Shown here: positions 1 through 7,472 of the stretch, in pieces
Layout: each line of letters opens with the position of its first letter
Numbering within the stretch: the stretch's first letter is position 1
Assembly: GCF_003105115.1 (NCBI RefSeq)
Contig: NZ_QETH01000028.1
Span: 1-53,207 of the forward strand
DNA from: Flavobacterium sp. HTF
GTDB lineage: Bacteria; Bacteroidota; Bacteroidia; Flavobacteriales; Flavobacteriaceae
Length of the DNA: 53,207 bases
Reading direction: 5' to 3'
Notes under the pieces: generated by a model
What the model was told of the DNA's origin: nothing
What the model saw: the letters and a program-made list of their open reading frames with translations, nothing else
Database searches by the model: none
Program-made: the position numbers and the translations under genes

Positions 1-2
1 CA

Positions 3-944
3 TTTACAGGTATATTCAACAAAATGAGTATTTCTCTTGCGTCGGTTTTTAATGATTCTACTTCGGGGAGTTTAATTAAAAATACAAACTACATTGCTTT
101 TGGTTTAAAGACAAACCTGATTACTTACAGAAACGAAAGACAAAATCAAAAATTAAAAAATGCCCTGGCTAATTTTTCTAAAAGAATAGCCGACTTACGA
201 CCAAATCAAAATGATGTTGATAAGCTGGATATAGAGTTAAACAATATCGATAATAAAATCAGGGCACTCTATACAAAACTAAAAAGCGAAACTGATGATG
301 CTGTAAAAGACAGTATTAATACCGAATATCAGAAAGCGATTGCCGAAAGGACACTTATCCAGAAAAAGATAGATGATTTTGAAAACCAGGCTCCTGATTT
401 GTTAGAAGAAAATATCAAAAAAGATACCCTGATCCAGAATTATTTAAAGGAGCTGGATGATCTTCCTTTAATTCAGGTTGATGTCGCCTTTGCTTATTCT
501 GAAGCCTTTCCGGACAACGCAACAAATAAAAAACGTTTTAACAGAAGTGGTCTGTGGGCGACTGCTGCCCTGAATGCCTTTAGCGTTGATAAAGCTCAAC
601 TAAATGATAATCTCGCATTTATTTTGTGTGCCAGATTACTTAGTGACAATTTATTAGAAGAAGGCTCTTTGGATGTGTTCAAACGTGAAGATGCATTTGA
701 TTTGGGATTTAAATTAGAATATTCCATTAAAGATTTATCTATTTCTTATGAGTACATAAAAAGGGATTATTCAGATAAAAGCAATTTGAACAGTGAGAGA
801 AAAGTGGGTTCTATACAATATAAAATAAGTGACGGATTATATGTAACGGGTGCATACGGAACTAATTTTGGAATTGACAAAAATCTCTTCACTTTATTTG
901 GTATAAACTATGGTTTTGGAAAATCTTCATTAAAAGCAAATTAA
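3..944 (+). CDS. C-terminal part of an outer-membrane beta-barrel protein (5' end outside window)
   Basis: The reading frame is open to the left edge: seven sense codons (FTGIFNK) precede the first ATG at 24, so the true start probably lies upstream and only the C-terminal 306+ residues are seen. The middle (about residues 35-130 from the ATG) is charged and rich in Lys/Asp/Glu with heptad-like spacing, probably a coiled coil. The last 150 residues alternate polar and hydrophobic positions (for example LGFKLEYSIKDLSISYEYIK and VTGAYGTNFGIDKNLFTLFG), typical of amphipathic strands of an outer-membrane barrel. No specific family was recognised. An AT-rich stretch without a gene follows and a hairpin terminator sits at 1175-1211. 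The barrel call is inference from strand pattern. Confidence 0.55.
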   Translation, partial: FTGIFNKMSISLASVFNDSTSGSLIKNTNYIAFGLKTNLITYRNERQNQKLKNALANFSKRIADLRPNQNDVDKLDIELNNIDNKIRALYTKLKSETDDAVKDSINTEYQKAIAERTLIQKKIDDFENQAPDLLEENIKKDTLIQNYLKELDDLPLIQVDVAFAYSEAFPDNATNKKRFNRSGLWATAALNAFSVDKAQLNDNLAFILCARLLSDNLLEEGSLDVFKREDAFDLGFKLEYSIKDLSISYEYIKRDYSDKSNLNSERKVGSIQYKISDGLYVTGAYGTNFGIDKNLFTLFGINYGFGKSSLKAN

Positions 945-1174
945 AAAATAGAAAGAATTACAATCAATTAATAACATTTAATCAGATTTAAAATTAATTC
1001 TGTAAGATAAATCATTTATAATTACACACTTTTTTGAAATTAAACATAAAAACAGGTATTTATACGTGTATGCAGAATAAAAATTAGTGCTAAAATTGCA
1101 GAGAATAATTTTTAACCTTAATTTTTTAGTTATCCGCAAGGAATTGTAAATGAAAAACTTTTTTTGGAACAATT

Positions 1175-1211
1175 AGTGAGATTTAATCCTTCATAAGATT
1201 TAAATCTCACT
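1175..1211 (+). terminator. Rho-independent terminator-like hairpin
   Basis: A perfect 12-bp inverted repeat (AGTGAGATTTAA at 1175-1186 and its complement at 1200-1211) is followed by a T-rich run on the plus strand. It lies between the barrel gene and the convergent SUFU gene. Confidence 0.6.
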
Positions 1212-1242
1212 TTTTATTTTAAGACAAATCTAAAGTCTGTAA

Positions 1243-1914
1243 TTATTTCAGCAGATTCTTTCTTTGCAGATCCATTACCTCTTTTGTGTTCGCTTTAATC
1301 AGCAAATCGAGAAATTTGCCATAGCCGTTTTCAATTTTATATTCTAATTCGTTTCTGTATACCGGAAACAAACTATAGATATTTATTTTTCTGTCTTCAC
1401 TGTAAAATTCTGTAAAATCTTCCTCAAATGTTACCGACGGCAGTACAACACAGCCCGAAAAATCGGTTTCTTCATCATAAGGTTCCAAATCTGTTGTAGC
1501 CTGCAAACTGTGCCCGACAGCCAGCCAGGATTCATTTTGATGCGGCACTCTCGCTGCTGCTTTCAGCATCGAGATAATCCAGCTGTTTCTTTCTTTTCCT
1601 GTATATACTTCATGAAATTCTATCTCTTTAGGGAGTAACAACATGAGTTCACAAAAATGATAATCTTCAGGGTTTTCTATACTTTCGGGTACATTCATTT
1701 TTAATAAACTCATTCCGGAAGTGATTAAAATATTAAAATCATTATCGGCCTGGTTTATTAAAAAGACATCTAAATGAAAATCTAACGAGAGTATTTCATG
1801 AAAAACGGTAATTTCATCTTCCTCAAAAAACTGATTCAGATGCTGGTCGAGGCTTTCTATATTTTCATAAAAATGCTCTTCTCCATTAATATCTTTGCGT
1901 ATATCTCTGTCCAT
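1243..1914 (-). CDS. Suppressor-of-fused (SUFU) domain protein
   Basis: A 223-residue cytoplasmic protein with the bacterial SUFU-domain pattern: a central ITSGMS..MNVPE segment, an ELMLLLPKE strand, a helix with ARVPHQNESWLAVGHS (about residues 120-135), and a C-terminal NIYSLFPVYRNELEYKIENG segment. The length fits a single SUFU domain. In animals SUFU restrains Gli/Ci; in bacteria the superfamily is often an immunity component of polymorphic toxin systems, but many copies are stand-alone with no known role. No toxin gene is visible beside it, so no partner is proposed. There is no signal peptide or membrane segment. It is transcribed alone and converges on the partial barrel gene. Confidence 0.85.
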   Translation of the reverse strand: MDRDIRKDINGEEHFYENIESLDQHLNQFFEEDEITVFHEILSLDFHLDVFLINQADNDFNILITSGMSLLKMNVPESIENPEDYHFCELMLLLPKEIEFHEVYTGKERNSWIISMLKAAARVPHQNESWLAVGHSLQATTDLEPYDEETDFSGCVVLPSVTFEEDFTEFYSEDRKINIYSLFPVYRNELEYKIENGYGKFLDLLIKANTKEVMDLQRKNLLK

Positions 1915-2247
1915 ATAATTTTATTTTAAATGCTGCTTTTTTGGTAAAAGGTCTTTGTAAAACTAACGAAATCTTTTTAAAGAAATAATACTTTCGCTAT
2001 AGTTCCTGTTGTTTTAAACCGGATAAAATATCTTACCCATGATAAAACTTTAATCAGGGCCTAATGATTATGAATCAATACGTTCTCAAATATCACTCAT
2101 TAACAAAAGAAATGCTTAAAAAGGTAATTTTCAGGATGAAAATAGTTAATTAAGGGTTAAAAATATCAATTATTATTTGATTTTTATAGCTTTGCAAAAA
2201 TCCACATTTTTACCAAACCCAATTGGGAAAACAAATTATAATACCTA
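1915..2247. other. Intergenic region between divergent genes
   Basis: AT-rich 333-bp divergent spacer. The only recognised signal is the plus-strand -7 element at 2187-2194. No RNA gene, repeat or additional open frame was recognised. Confidence 0.6.
2187..2194 (+). promoter_or_regulatory. Bacteroidota -7 promoter element (TAGCTTTG)
   Basis: It matches TAnnTTTG exactly. Transcription would start near 2199, giving a leader of about 50 nt before the secreted protein gene at 2248. No clear -33 TTG was seen. Confidence 0.55.
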
Positions 2248-2889
2248 ATGCCAATGCGATCTATTATTTCGACATTTTTGTTTTTAATATTTGCCTGTTC
2301 AAATTCTTACGCACAACTGAGTTCTGATAAAATATTCGAAAGTTTTAAACAGGGAGAACGTACCAATTGTTCTTCTATTGCCTTTATTAAAGCATCCCTG
2401 AACATTTACGGATTAGATAACCTGTTTCTGGCTGAGAAATTAACCGACAGTTTATATCAGATAACATTAAAAAATAATGCAACGTTTAAGCTAAAAGCGG
2501 ATGAATTAAACAAAGCCAAATTTTCTGCCGGTTTTGTATTTATCAAATTCAATGAAGACAGCGAAAGAATCAAGGATTATGCCGTATTGACTTATGCGGT
2601 AATGGCCAAATACAAACAGATTATCGATAAGCAGAAAACTTTTGACAGAGCGTTGGAGAATTTAGAAGACGGTGAAGTATATACCCCGACTATTTATAAA
2701 TATTTAGGATTCGAAAAAGGCAAACAGGTACAAGAGTTAAAACGACTTACCGGAAGCGAATACTGTGGTGTTGTGGCCTGGTCTAATGCTCATGCAGTTT
2801 TTGTTTGCGAAGATTTTATGGATTATTATGGCAACAAAAAAAGCCTTTGGCACAAATATCCGGGACGTTTCAGGATAATAAAATCATAA
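2248..2889 (+). CDS. Secreted protein with papain-like Cys/His layout, unknown function
   Basis: A 213-residue protein with a Sec signal peptide (hydrophobic stretch about residues 7-19, then NSYAQ, cleavage after SYA), so exported to the periplasm or beyond. The mature part has an early Cys at the start of a predicted helix (RTNCSSIAFIKA, about residues 39-50) and, near the C terminus, a strand with SNAHAVFVCED followed by a YYGNKK turn. This Cys-at-helix-start plus late His-in-strand order is that of papain-like cysteine peptidases and calpains, but I do not recognise a named family, so peptidase activity is only a possibility. It is monocistronic, with its own promoter (2187-2194) and terminator (2919-2955). 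Confidence 0.7.
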   Translation: MPMRSIISTFLFLIFACSNSYAQLSSDKIFESFKQGERTNCSSIAFIKASLNIYGLDNLFLAEKLTDSLYQITLKNNATFKLKADELNKAKFSAGFVFIKFNEDSERIKDYAVLTYAVMAKYKQIIDKQKTFDRALENLEDGEVYTPTIYKYLGFEKGKQVQELKRLTGSEYCGVVAWSNAHAVFVCEDFMDYYGNKKSLWHKYPGRFRIIKS

Positions 2890-2918
2890 GGAGTTGAAAT
2901 AACTAAACTTTAATACCA

Positions 2919-2955
2919 ATACCGCTCAAAAATCAAATTTCGGGTGGTATTTTTG
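2919..2955 (+). terminator. Rho-independent terminator
   Basis: A stem of about 9 bp (ATACCGCTC paired with GGGTGGTAT including two G-T pairs) is followed by a T run, 30 bp after the stop codon of the secreted protein gene. Confidence 0.55.
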
Positions 2956-2992
2956 TTTTATATAAATGCCACGAATTAAAGCCTGAACTTAT

Positions 2993-4222
2993 ATGACACG
3001 AGAAAATTATATTCCCTTTCATAAAGAATTCTTACTCGAACAACAAATTGCCGCTTTTTCTGAAGACAAAAAGAAAGTTGATGATTTTAAAAAGTTATTC
3101 GATATTGTCGAACATTATTATCATTACGAAGCCTTTAACCTAAACCGAAACCTGAAAAAAAATTATGCTTTGTTTGATCCGGACCTAAGCGAAAAGGAAC
3201 GAGAAGCATTTATTGGCAAAAGTGATTTTTCTGTTTTTAAAGAAACGCTGCTTACGGTTTTGAAACATGGTAACTATACCCGGATAGAAAAGGAAACTTT
3301 AGACAAAGCTTTTAAAGAATCTGACTTAATCGGTTTGAATCTTTCTATAGATTTTAATGCTTTTAAGGATTATGAGCTGTACGTTCGCGGAAGCCATAAA
3401 GCAAAAGAAACCGTTAAAAAATATATTTTCTGGAAAAAGGAAATTGAGGTCGAATACTACGACCGAGTTATGATCTACCTGAATTATAACGAAGCCGATT
3501 ACCTGAAAGAGAAAAAGGTTAAATTAGGAAAAATGCCTGTTGATCCGGGTTCTATCGGATTGAAAATATTTAAACGTGTTCCTAAAAATGATTTGGAAAC
3601 GATTTTTCCAAACGCAATTCCGAGAATGTCAACCCGGGATAAATTATTCTTCTGGGTGCCGGGAATCGGTGGCGGAATCTCATTATTAAGCACAACGGTA
3701 ATTCCTGCCTTAATTGGCATGTACGCTGCGTATCAATCGGGAGAAGCAATTGATTTGCTAAACAGTAAAGCTTCGCTGAATCAGGGCTTGATTGCTTTGG
3801 GAATTCTTTGTGCGTATCTGTTCCGCCAGTATAGCAATTTCATTAATAAAAAAATCAGGTACGGAAAAATGCTTTCTGACAGTCTGTATTTTAAAAATCT
3901 TGGAAATAACAGTGGTGCTTTTTATTCGCTTCTGAATTCATCTGAAGAAGAAGTGCTTAAAGAAACTATTCTGGCATATGCCTTTCTGGACAGAAGCCCG
4001 GAGCCATTAACTGCCGAAGAACTTGATCTGCAAATAGAATCATGGTTTGAAACCAAACTCAAAACACAGCTTGATTTTGATGTAAAAGACGCTTTGGAAA
4101 AATTAAAAAGTATTGGCCTCGGAATAGAAACCAACGGAAAATGGGACGTTATACCGCTCGATAAAGCCCTTATAAAAATTGACGAATTATGGGATAACGT
4201 TTTTGATTATAACCAGAAATAA
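2993..4222 (+). CDS. TMEM143/DUF3754-type membrane protein
   Basis: A 409-residue protein that opens with RENYIPFHKEFLLE, the kind of N terminus seen in the DUF3754 family shared with eukaryotic TMEM143. The N-terminal 215 residues are soluble and charged and include a YYDRVMIYLNY strand and a GSIGLKIFKRVPKNDLETIFP segment, which in this family precedes two membrane helices. Those helices appear at about residues 220-250 (glycine-rich) and 263-280 (IALGILCAYLFRQY). The C-terminal 120 residues resemble a winged-helix-like module ending in a conserved-looking NGKWDVIPLDKAL. The molecular function is unknown. Gene order gives no strong clue: it stands alone and converges on the DUF4494 gene across a shared terminator. 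Confidence 0.75.
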   Translation: MTRENYIPFHKEFLLEQQIAAFSEDKKKVDDFKKLFDIVEHYYHYEAFNLNRNLKKNYALFDPDLSEKEREAFIGKSDFSVFKETLLTVLKHGNYTRIEKETLDKAFKESDLIGLNLSIDFNAFKDYELYVRGSHKAKETVKKYIFWKKEIEVEYYDRVMIYLNYNEADYLKEKKVKLGKMPVDPGSIGLKIFKRVPKNDLETIFPNAIPRMSTRDKLFFWVPGIGGGISLLSTTVIPALIGMYAAYQSGEAIDLLNSKASLNQGLIALGILCAYLFRQYSNFINKKIRYGKMLSDSLYFKNLGNNSGAFYSLLNSSEEEVLKETILAYAFLDRSPEPLTAEELDLQIESWFETKLKTQLDFDVKDALEKLKSIGLGIETNGKWDVIPLDKALIKIDELWDNVFDYNQK

Positions 4223-4250
4223 AAAAAGAGAACTATTAAGTTCTCTTTTT
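4223..4250. terminator. Bidirectional terminator between convergent genes
   Basis: A 12-bp perfect stem (AAAAAGAGAACT with its complement) and a 4-nt loop, with A and T runs built into the arms. It can serve the DUF3754 gene on the plus strand and the DUF4494 gene on the minus strand. Confidence 0.75.
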
Positions 4251-4269
4251 GTTGTATAATATTGTAAAT

Positions 4270-4824
4270 CTATTCGTTTTCTGCTTCTACCAGATCTTCT
4301 ATAGATTCTCCGGCATCACCAACGGCAACCAATTCAGGTTTTGAAGCTTTTAGGGCGTTGAATCTTTCCAGTTGTTCCAGCTCCCCTTCTTCTCCGCTAA
4401 AATACGGGAACACATCCATAATCGGAGATTCTGAAATCGCCGGGATTGTGTAATCACCCATTGTATTTTTCATTACCGTAATCGTATTGTCGTAAGCTTC
4501 CTTTACATCATTGGCCTGGATCAGGAGATACATATTCGATTTTCTTTCTTTACCGCTTTCTTCATCATAAGCCATAAGGGATACTTTTGATTTAAACCAG
4601 CGGTCGGCATTTTCAAACGGATGTATTTCGGCATAGTTTGCCACTTTTATATTCGTGATTTTAAATTCTTCACTTACATACGCCGCCATTTCTTCATTGA
4701 TTCTGCTTTCTGCTTCAGTATACGATACAGCATCTACCAAATAAGGTTCTGTCGTCACTTTTTGCCCGCCAAGCTCATCTGTTTTTCTGTATTTTACTTT
4801 GCATTCGTACCAAATTGCGCTCAT
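4270..4824 (-). CDS. DUF4494 domain-containing protein
   Basis: A 184-residue soluble protein with the layout of the Bacteroidota-specific DUF4494 family. It opens with a strand WYECKVKYRKTD, then a PYLVDAVSYTEAE segment leading into a helix, then EEFKITNIKVANYAEIHPFE, and a second related half (FKSKVSLMAYDEE, KERKSNMYLLIQAND). This suggests two copies of one alpha/beta fold. The C-terminal tail (from about residue 145) is acidic. The biochemical role is unknown. A -7 element at 4847-4854 would give a leader of about 18 nt, supporting this start. Confidence 0.85.
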   Translation of the reverse strand: MSAIWYECKVKYRKTDELGGQKVTTEPYLVDAVSYTEAESRINEEMAAYVSEEFKITNIKVANYAEIHPFENADRWFKSKVSLMAYDEESGKERKSNMYLLIQANDVKEAYDNTITVMKNTMGDYTIPAISESPIMDVFPYFSGEEGELEQLERFNALKASKPELVAVGDAGESIEDLVEAENE

Positions 4825-4846
4825 TTCTTCTATTTTTTAAGGATGC

Positions 4847-4854
4847 CAAAGATA
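4847..4854 (-). promoter_or_regulatory. -7 promoter element (TATCTTTG) for the DUF4494 gene
   Basis: An exact TAnnTTTG match on the minus strand, with the predicted transcript start about 18 nt before the ATG at 4824. Confidence 0.6.
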
Positions 4855-5009
4855 GATTTTAGCGAACATAAAAACGGTAAATTCAAAAAATAGATATTCA
4901 CAATTTGAGTTAAATTTTAGTTTTGGCTTTTCTGCTGCATTTTGCTTTCTTAATGTTTTATTAATCAAAATGCTATGCCAAACAGTAAATTAAACTCCGA
5001 AATAATTTC

Positions 5010-5017
5010 TAAATTTG
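5010..5017 (+). promoter_or_regulatory. -7 promoter element (TAAATTTG) for the gasdermin-like gene
   Basis: An exact TAnnTTTG match; the predicted start near 5022 leaves a 60-nt leader before the ATG at 5082. Confidence 0.5.
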
Positions 5018-5081
5018 TAAGGATAATCTATAAAAACAGTATCTACCCCAAAACTATTTATACAAATTTAAAAACTACAAA

Positions 5082-5783
5082 ATGAAACTTACCAAGTATT
5101 TAAGCGAACAAGGTTATGATTTAATTGAAGGTCCCGTAAGAAATCATAAGCCTTTGCAGTTATGGCTCAAACAACCTCTTGATGAAGCGCAGCTTTATTA
5201 TGCAAGTATAGATCACGCTTTTAAGAGCGATGTTGTCCTGACCGAAATTGAAAACCCGACACTGAATGTAAACGGAACTCAAAAAGACGATTACGGATTT
5301 AATATCGGGATTACTCTTTTAGAGGAAATTCTGAGAACGCTGGGCCTTGGCTCTCTTGAAATAACTTCTAAAATCAAATCGGGCAAAACAGTAACGATTA
5401 GTTATGAAAATTCAATTACAAAAGAATATGCTATCGGAAATGTTGAAGAATATTTGTATGCCGCCGATTTTCTGCACCCAAATCCGTCACTTCTAAAAAA
5501 TGCAAACCGCAATAATCTCCTCCTGATCACAGGAACTGTATTTGCCAAAAACCTTGTCGTGGATATCGAAAATAATTTTGCTTTGGACGCTGCACTGGTA
5601 ACGAGCCTGAATAATATTGCTACCGGTAAACTGGATTTTACGATAAGCAATCAGAATACACTAAAAATGACCTCTAATGTTGGTATTTATTTTCCGATTG
5701 CGGTAAAAGTAAACCGTATCGATTTTGACCGAAGCCGGTTTAAAAAATTGATATTGATAAGCGACGGCAATAATATATTCTAG
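5082..5783 (+). CDS. Gasdermin-like protein (bacterial gasdermin fold candidate)
   Basis: A 233-residue protein without signal peptide or membrane helix. Its segment order matches what I recall of bacterial gasdermins: an N-terminal helix and strand YLSEQGYDLIEGP followed by a 'PLQLW' turn (residues 6-28), a strand ending NVNGTQKDDYGFNIG (about 64-78), an amphipathic helix LLEEILRTLGLG (81-92), a beta pair with SGKTVTISYE, a LITGTVFAKNLVVDI strand (about 147-161), and a C-terminal NIATGKLDF...FPIAVKVNRIDFDRSRFKKL block. Bacterial gasdermins form membrane pores after proteolysis releases a short C-terminal inhibitory peptide and are usually palmitoylated on an N-terminal Cys. Here there is no Cys at all, only about ten residues follow the last strand, and no protease gene is adjacent. 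It is monocistronic with its own promoter. The fold call is inference from memory; an unrelated DUF remains possible. Confidence 0.6.
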   Translation: MKLTKYLSEQGYDLIEGPVRNHKPLQLWLKQPLDEAQLYYASIDHAFKSDVVLTEIENPTLNVNGTQKDDYGFNIGITLLEEILRTLGLGSLEITSKIKSGKTVTISYENSITKEYAIGNVEEYLYAADFLHPNPSLLKNANRNNLLLITGTVFAKNLVVDIENNFALDAALVTSLNNIATGKLDFTISNQNTLKMTSNVGIYFPIAVKVNRIDFDRSRFKKLILISDGNNIF

Positions 5784-5845
5784 CCATACATTTTTGTGAA
5801 ATGTATAATTTTTGGGATGTAAAAACAAAGTGAGCAAAAATTCTA

Positions 5846-5853
5846 TAGCTTTG
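5846..5853 (+). promoter_or_regulatory. -7 promoter element (TAGCTTTG) for the Mpo1-like gene
   Basis: An exact TAnnTTTG match; the predicted leader is about 22 nt. Confidence 0.6.
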
Positions 5854-5879
5854 TTATATAACTAACTAAACCCAAAATT

Positions 5880-6347
5880 ATGAGAACATTAGACCAATGG
5901 TTTGAAGAATACGCAGTAAGCCATCAGAACCCGAAAAACAAAGCGATACATTATGTATGTGTTCCGGCAATTTACTTTTCGATTGTAGGCTTATTAATGA
6001 GCATTCCGAGTGGATTTATTGCCAATACTTTACAACTCAATGCGCCTATTATAGAAAACTGGGCTGTTGTGGTTTTGCTTTTTGTGCTTATTTTCTATAT
6101 CCGGTTATCGGTTGCAATGGCTGTCAAGATTGCGATTTTTTCGGCAATCTGTCTCGTTGTCAATTATTACATTGGTCAGTTTGTGCCTTTGTGGCTGTTC
6201 TCTATTGGTGTTTTTGTAATCGCCTGGATCGGGCAATTTTACGGCCATAATATTGAAGGCAAAAAACCTTCTTTCTTAAAAGATCTTCAGTTTTTGATGA
6301 TCGGGCCGGCTTGGGTTGTCGAGAATTTGTTTTCCAGAAAAAGTTAG
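5880..6347 (+). CDS. Mpo1-like (DUF962) integral membrane protein
   Basis: A 155-residue protein of the DUF962/Mpo1 family. It starts with WFEEYAVSHQNPKNKAIHYVCVP, containing the family's paired His residues (H15 and H24), and ends with GHNIEGKKPSFLKDLQFLMIGPAWVVENLF, the other signature block with a further His. Four hydrophobic segments lie between. Yeast Mpo1 is an Fe(II)-dependent dioxygenase that alpha-oxidises 2-hydroxy fatty acids; bacterial copies are presumed to act on related lipids, and Flavobacterium contains hydroxy fatty acids, so a lipid role is plausible but inferred. It is monocistronic with its own promoter. Confidence 0.88.
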   Translation: MRTLDQWFEEYAVSHQNPKNKAIHYVCVPAIYFSIVGLLMSIPSGFIANTLQLNAPIIENWAVVVLLFVLIFYIRLSVAMAVKIAIFSAICLVVNYYIGQFVPLWLFSIGVFVIAWIGQFYGHNIEGKKPSFLKDLQFLMIGPAWVVENLFSRKS

Positions 6348-6435
6348 GAATTAAGGGCTATAAGTAATGAGTTTTATGCCAATTGGAAATTTATAAGCAG
6401 TAAAGTTTTGCAGCCTCATTCTGTTTAGACAGATA

Positions 6436-6454
6436 TACGTTTGGTATATTTTTG
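6436..6454 (+). promoter_or_regulatory. Two overlapping -7 elements (TACGTTTG, TATTTTTG)
   Basis: Both match TAnnTTTG (6436-6443 and 6447-6454), giving leaders of about 48 or 37 nt before the ATG at 6496. Which one is used cannot be told from sequence. Confidence 0.55.
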
Positions 6455-6495
6455 GCTTACTAATAAGTATTTATTAATCTTAAAAATTAATTATT

Positions 6496-7176
6496 ATGAA
6501 AGTAACTTATTATGGGCATTCCTGTTTTTCTGTTTTTGCAAACGGAAAACATATTCTTTTTGACCCTTTTATTACGCCAAACGAATTAGCAAAAGATATT
6601 AATGTAGACGATATAAAAGCAGATTATATCTTTATTTCGCATGCACATTACGATCATATTTTAGATGTTGAAAGAATTGCCAAAAACACAGGAGCGAAGG
6701 TTCTGGGAAATTTCGAAATCTATAACTGGCTCTTAAAAAACGGAATTGAAAATGCGCATCCGATTAATCCGGGTGGTAAATTCAGTTTTGATTTTGGGAC
6801 TGTAAAATGTGTTATAGCCCAGCATCCGAGCAGCTTTATGGACGGTTCTTATGGCGGAATTGCCTGTGGTTTTGTGCTTTCTACTGTTGATGGAAATTTC
6901 TATTACAGTGGTGACACTGCACTGACGCTTGACATGCAGCTGATTTCGAAATTTACTGCGCTTGATTTTGCTGTTTTTCCAATAGGCGATGGACTCACTA
7001 TGGGTATTGAAGAAGCTATTGAGGCTTCTAAGCTTGTTGGGGTTTCTAAGATATTAGGGGTTCATTATGATACTTTTGGTTTTATCGTAATGGATCATGA
7101 AAAGGCAGAAAATGATTTTAAAAACGCAAATCTGAATCTTTATTTACCTAAAATCGGCAGTACAATTGAGCTGTGA
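6496..7176 (+). CDS. UPF0173-type metal-dependent hydrolase (metallo-beta-lactamase fold)
   Basis: A 226-residue cytoplasmic protein with the metallo-beta-lactamase signature HAHYDH (H49, H51, D53, H54), further ligand-type motifs AQHPSSFM (near 110) and YSGDTAL (near 136), and a late GVHYDTFGFI block. Length and the N-terminal KVTYYGHSCFSV match the UPF0173 family (YtkL/TM1162 type), whose physiological substrate is not known; related lactonase-like enzymes open cyclic esters. The stop is a genuine TGA. It is followed by a structured intergenic element and a terminator hairpin, so it is probably a single-gene unit. Confidence 0.9.
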   Translation: MKVTYYGHSCFSVFANGKHILFDPFITPNELAKDINVDDIKADYIFISHAHYDHILDVERIAKNTGAKVLGNFEIYNWLLKNGIENAHPINPGGKFSFDFGTVKCVIAQHPSSFMDGSYGGIACGFVLSTVDGNFYYSGDTALTLDMQLISKFTALDFAVFPIGDGLTMGIEEAIEASKLVGVSKILGVHYDTFGFIVMDHEKAENDFKNANLNLYLPKIGSTIEL

Positions 7177-7325
7177 GCTTAGTCATTTTTTCTCTGTATT
7201 TCACTGAATGTTATCTTTTTAACGAAATACAGTCAGACGATATATTCATTAAATTGCTCAAATACATATTTACAATCATTTTCTGAAAATAGTTTTTCCG
7301 GATTTTGCTTTTGAAAACCGGTGCC

Positions 7326-7399
7326 CTAGCCCAGACAGGAACGGCATCCTTTTTCTGGCTTCTTTAGCCAGGAAAAGATATAGTGGATGGCTGGATTAG
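7326..7399 (+). ncRNA. Structured intergenic element, possible Flavo-1-like RNA
   Basis: This GC-richer island in an AT-rich gap can fold into one extended hairpin. An outer stem pairs CTAGCCCAG (7326-7334) with CTGGATTAG (7391-7399, 8 of 9 including one G-T). A middle ATCC/GGAT pairing joins 7346-7349 to 7385-7388. An inner 11-bp stem pairs 7349-7359 with 7367-7377 around a 7-nt loop. From memory, elements with this CTAGCC...GGATTAGCTCC frame recur between genes in Flavobacterium and may correspond to the Flavo-1 RNA motif, but I could not check this. Strand is uncertain because the fold is nearly symmetric. Confidence 0.4.
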
Positions 7400-7410
7400 C
7401 TCCTAAAAAA

Positions 7411-7445
7411 AATTGAGACAAAAAAAGATCTTCTTTGTCTCAATT
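7411..7445. terminator. Strong bidirectional terminator hairpin
   Basis: A 12-bp perfect stem (AATTGAGACAAA and its complement) with an 11-nt loop, flanked by A and T runs. It ends the minus-strand pseudogene region and the plus-strand structured element. Confidence 0.7.
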
Positions 7446-7472
7446 GAAATATTTTTAAAATTATTTGAGCAG

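Noticed and set aside
978..1172. 64-residue minus-strand open frame after the barrel gene
   Set aside because: Low-complexity Lys/Phe/Tyr/Ile composition, no promoter, and it lies in an AT-rich gap next to a terminator; most likely chance.
4621..4893. 90-residue plus-strand frame across the start of the DUF4494 gene
   Set aside because: Antisense to a recognised gene, with a Phe/Tyr/Cys-rich composition typical of shadow frames.
2248..5783. The secreted Cys/His protein as activating protease of the gasdermin-like protein
   Set aside because: It carries a signal peptide and is separated by two unrelated genes with their own promoters and terminators; there is no operon link.
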